Shown piece by piece: positions 4,968 to 6,156 of a stretch of DNA of 6,156 nucleotides. The translations under genes were made by a program, and so were the position numbers. Source of the DNA: Oscillospiraceae bacterium (lineage in GTDB: Bacteria; Bacillota; Clostridia; Oscillospirales; Ruminococcaceae); contig CAAGDZ010000028.1 of NCBI GenBank assembly GCA_900768735.1, positions 1 through 6,156 on the forward strand, read 5' to 3'. Position 1 is the first letter of the stretch. Each line of letters opens with the position of its first letter. Below the pieces are notes generated by a model. That model was not told the DNA's origin, ran no database searches, and saw nothing but the letters and a program-made list of their open reading frames with translations.

Positions 4968-6156
4968 ATGATAGATTACATACAGCAGCTCGGAATAAAG
5001 GCGAAGGCAGCCGCAAAGCAGTCGGCGGTGCTCTCGCAGACGATGAAGAACGACATACTGCTTGAAATAGCAGCGGCGCTCACCGAAAGCACCGATAAAA
5101 TCATCGGAGAAAATCAGAAAGACATTGATGCGGCGCAGAAAAACAATATGCCGCAGGCTATGATAGACCGCCTGACCCTTACCCCTCAGCGTATTGAGGG
5201 CATGGCAGAGGGCGTAAGACAGGTTGCGGCTCTGCCCGACCCGGTCGGTGTGATAAAGGGCGGACAGACGCTGAAAAACGGCCTTACGATAATAAAAAAG
5301 AGCGTGCCGCTCGGAGTTATCGGCATTATTTTCGAGTCGCGCCCGAATGTCACGGTTGACGCAGGCTGTCTGTGCTTAAAGGCGGGAAACACCGTCATAT
5401 TAAGGGGCGGCAGCGACGCGATAAATTCAAACAAGTGCCTTGTCGGTATTATGAGAGACGCGGCGGCAAAATTTGGGGTAAACCCCGATATAGTACAGCT
5501 TGTAGAGGATACCTCGCGTGAGACCGCGACCAAGCTTATGCGCGCAAACGAGTACCTCGATGTGCTTATCCCGCGCGGCGGCGGCGGACTGATACACTCG
5601 GTAATCGAAAACGCGACCGTGCCCGTGATACAGACCGGCGAGGGCAACTGCCACGTCTATGTTGACCGCTTTGCGGATATAGATATGGCAGTAAATATCA
5701 CCGATAACGCAAAGACGCAGCGTCCGTCGGTATGCAACGCGATTGAAAATGTGCTTGTTCATAAAAATATCGCGGACGGCTTTCTGAAAAAGCTCGCTGA
5801 CAGATGGAACGGAAAGGTAAGCTTTGTCGGTGACGAGGCGAGCGCCGCATATATCACACTTGAAAAAATAGCCGATGACGAGGACTACCGCAGGGAGTTC
5901 CTTGACCTTAAAATCGCGGTGAAGATAGTTGACGATATAGACGAGGCTATCGCGCATATAAACAGATTCGGCACGGGTCACAGCGAGTGTATCGTCACCG
6001 AGTACCTCAAAAATGCCGAGAAGTTCCAGCGTGAGGTTGACGCGGCGGCGGTATATGTAAACGCAAGCACCCGCTTTACCGACGGCTTTGAGTTCGGACT
6101 GGGAGCGGAGATAGGCATATCCACGCAGAAGCTCCATGTGAGAGGTCCGATGGGAC
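4968..6156 (+). CDS. proA: Glutamate-5-semialdehyde dehydrogenase (gamma-glutamyl phosphate reductase), 3' end outside window
   Basis: The second enzyme of proline synthesis reduces gamma-glutamyl phosphate with NADPH to glutamate-5-semialdehyde, which cyclises to pyrroline-5-carboxylate. 396 codons are present out of a usual 415 or so; the frame is open at the right edge and ends in LHVRGPMG, about 20 residues short of the normal end. Landmarks: VPLGVIGIIFESRPN (from residue 113), LKAGNTVILRGGSDA (137-151), DVLIPRGGGGLIHSVIENA (199-217), PVIQTGEGNCHVYVD, KTQRPSVCNAIENVLVH with the catalytic Cys256, and NASTRFTDGFEFGLGAEIGI (from 365). The ATG at 4968 has GAGG (4958-4961) 6 nt upstream. The 12-nt gap after proB points to one transcript, and the two proteins are expected to cooperate because the phosphate intermediate is labile. 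No damage is seen. Confidence 0.97.
   Translation, partial: MIDYIQQLGIKAKAAAKQSAVLSQTMKNDILLEIAAALTESTDKIIGENQKDIDAAQKNNMPQAMIDRLTLTPQRIEGMAEGVRQVAALPDPVGVIKGGQTLKNGLTIIKKSVPLGVIGIIFESRPNVTVDAGCLCLKAGNTVILRGGSDAINSNKCLVGIMRDAAAKFGVNPDIVQLVEDTSRETATKLMRANEYLDVLIPRGGGGLIHSVIENATVPVIQTGEGNCHVYVDRFADIDMAVNITDNAKTQRPSVCNAIENVLVHKNIADGFLKKLADRWNGKVSFVGDEASAAYITLEKIADDEDYRREFLDLKIAVKIVDDIDEAIAHINRFGTGHSECIVTEYLKNAEKFQREVDAAAVYVNASTRFTDGFEFGLGAEIGISTQKLHVRGPMG

Noticed and set aside
5186..6137. Minus-strand frames of 153 and 236 residues
   Set aside because: They are antisense to proA, whose frame carries all family motifs; they have no recognisable domains.
1..6156. CRISPR array, tRNA, rRNA or insertion sequence
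   Set aside because: No regularly spaced repeats, no tRNA-like cloverleaf and no transposase motifs were seen by eye on either strand.

Overview
The window looks like a piece of a Gram-positive gut-type Firmicutes (Clostridia) chromosome, with a decayed prophage end on the left and ordinary metabolic genes on the right. Placement rests on the class II (Firmicutes-type) GalT, a short glutamate 5-kinase without a PUA domain, strong GGAGG-like ribosome binding sites and AT-rich intergenic DNA. Assignment to the Ruminococcaceae/Oscillospiraceae is a guess from the general look of the proteins.

Positions 1-1324 hold the end of a phage tail gene. A Gly/Ala/Val-rich hydrophobic segment typical of a tape-measure protein runs in from the left edge and continues into a charged linker. 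It ends exactly where a GH25 lysozyme domain begins in another frame. The GH25 part has no start codon, keeps its catalytic Asp and DxE motifs, then shifts frame again before the barrel is complete. It is followed by a 50-residue unrecognised C-terminal remnant. The simplest reading is one former tail protein carrying a lysozyme domain, now broken by at least two frame disruptions. A perfect 11-bp hairpin (1335-1361) closes this block.

Positions 1383-2129 encode an intact D12-class (Dam-like) adenine-N6 DNA methyltransferase with its own GGAGG site. No restriction partner is visible, so it looks like an orphan phage-type methyltransferase that survived while the structural gene decayed.

Positions 2130-2475 carry no gene. 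This AT-rich stretch between convergent genes holds a long nested palindrome (2296-2375) with T-runs on both sides, probably a two-way terminator. It also holds a 22-bp tandem direct repeat (2400-2443) and a small alternative-pairing hairpin region. The prophage/chromosome border probably lies here or at the edge of the methyltransferase gene.

Positions 2476-3978 (minus strand) encode GalT, the Leloir-pathway uridylyltransferase. A 185-bp divergent control region (3979-4163) separates it from proB. Both promoters can be read there: TTGATT-17-TACAAT for galT and TTGCAA-17-TGTTATAAT for proB. The galT leader has a GC-rich hairpin and the proB -10 box sits inside a TTTACA-N11-TGTAAA dyad.

Positions 4164-4955 (proB) and 4968 to the right edge (proA, truncated by the window) form a proline biosynthesis operon with a 12-nt gap. 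ProB phosphorylates glutamate and ProA reduces the unstable gamma-glutamyl phosphate to glutamate semialdehyde. No tRNA, rRNA, CRISPR array or insertion sequence was seen. Nothing here amounts to a clearly new system; the most interesting items are the broken tape-measure/lysozyme fusion, the surviving orphan methyltransferase and the structured spacer beside it.
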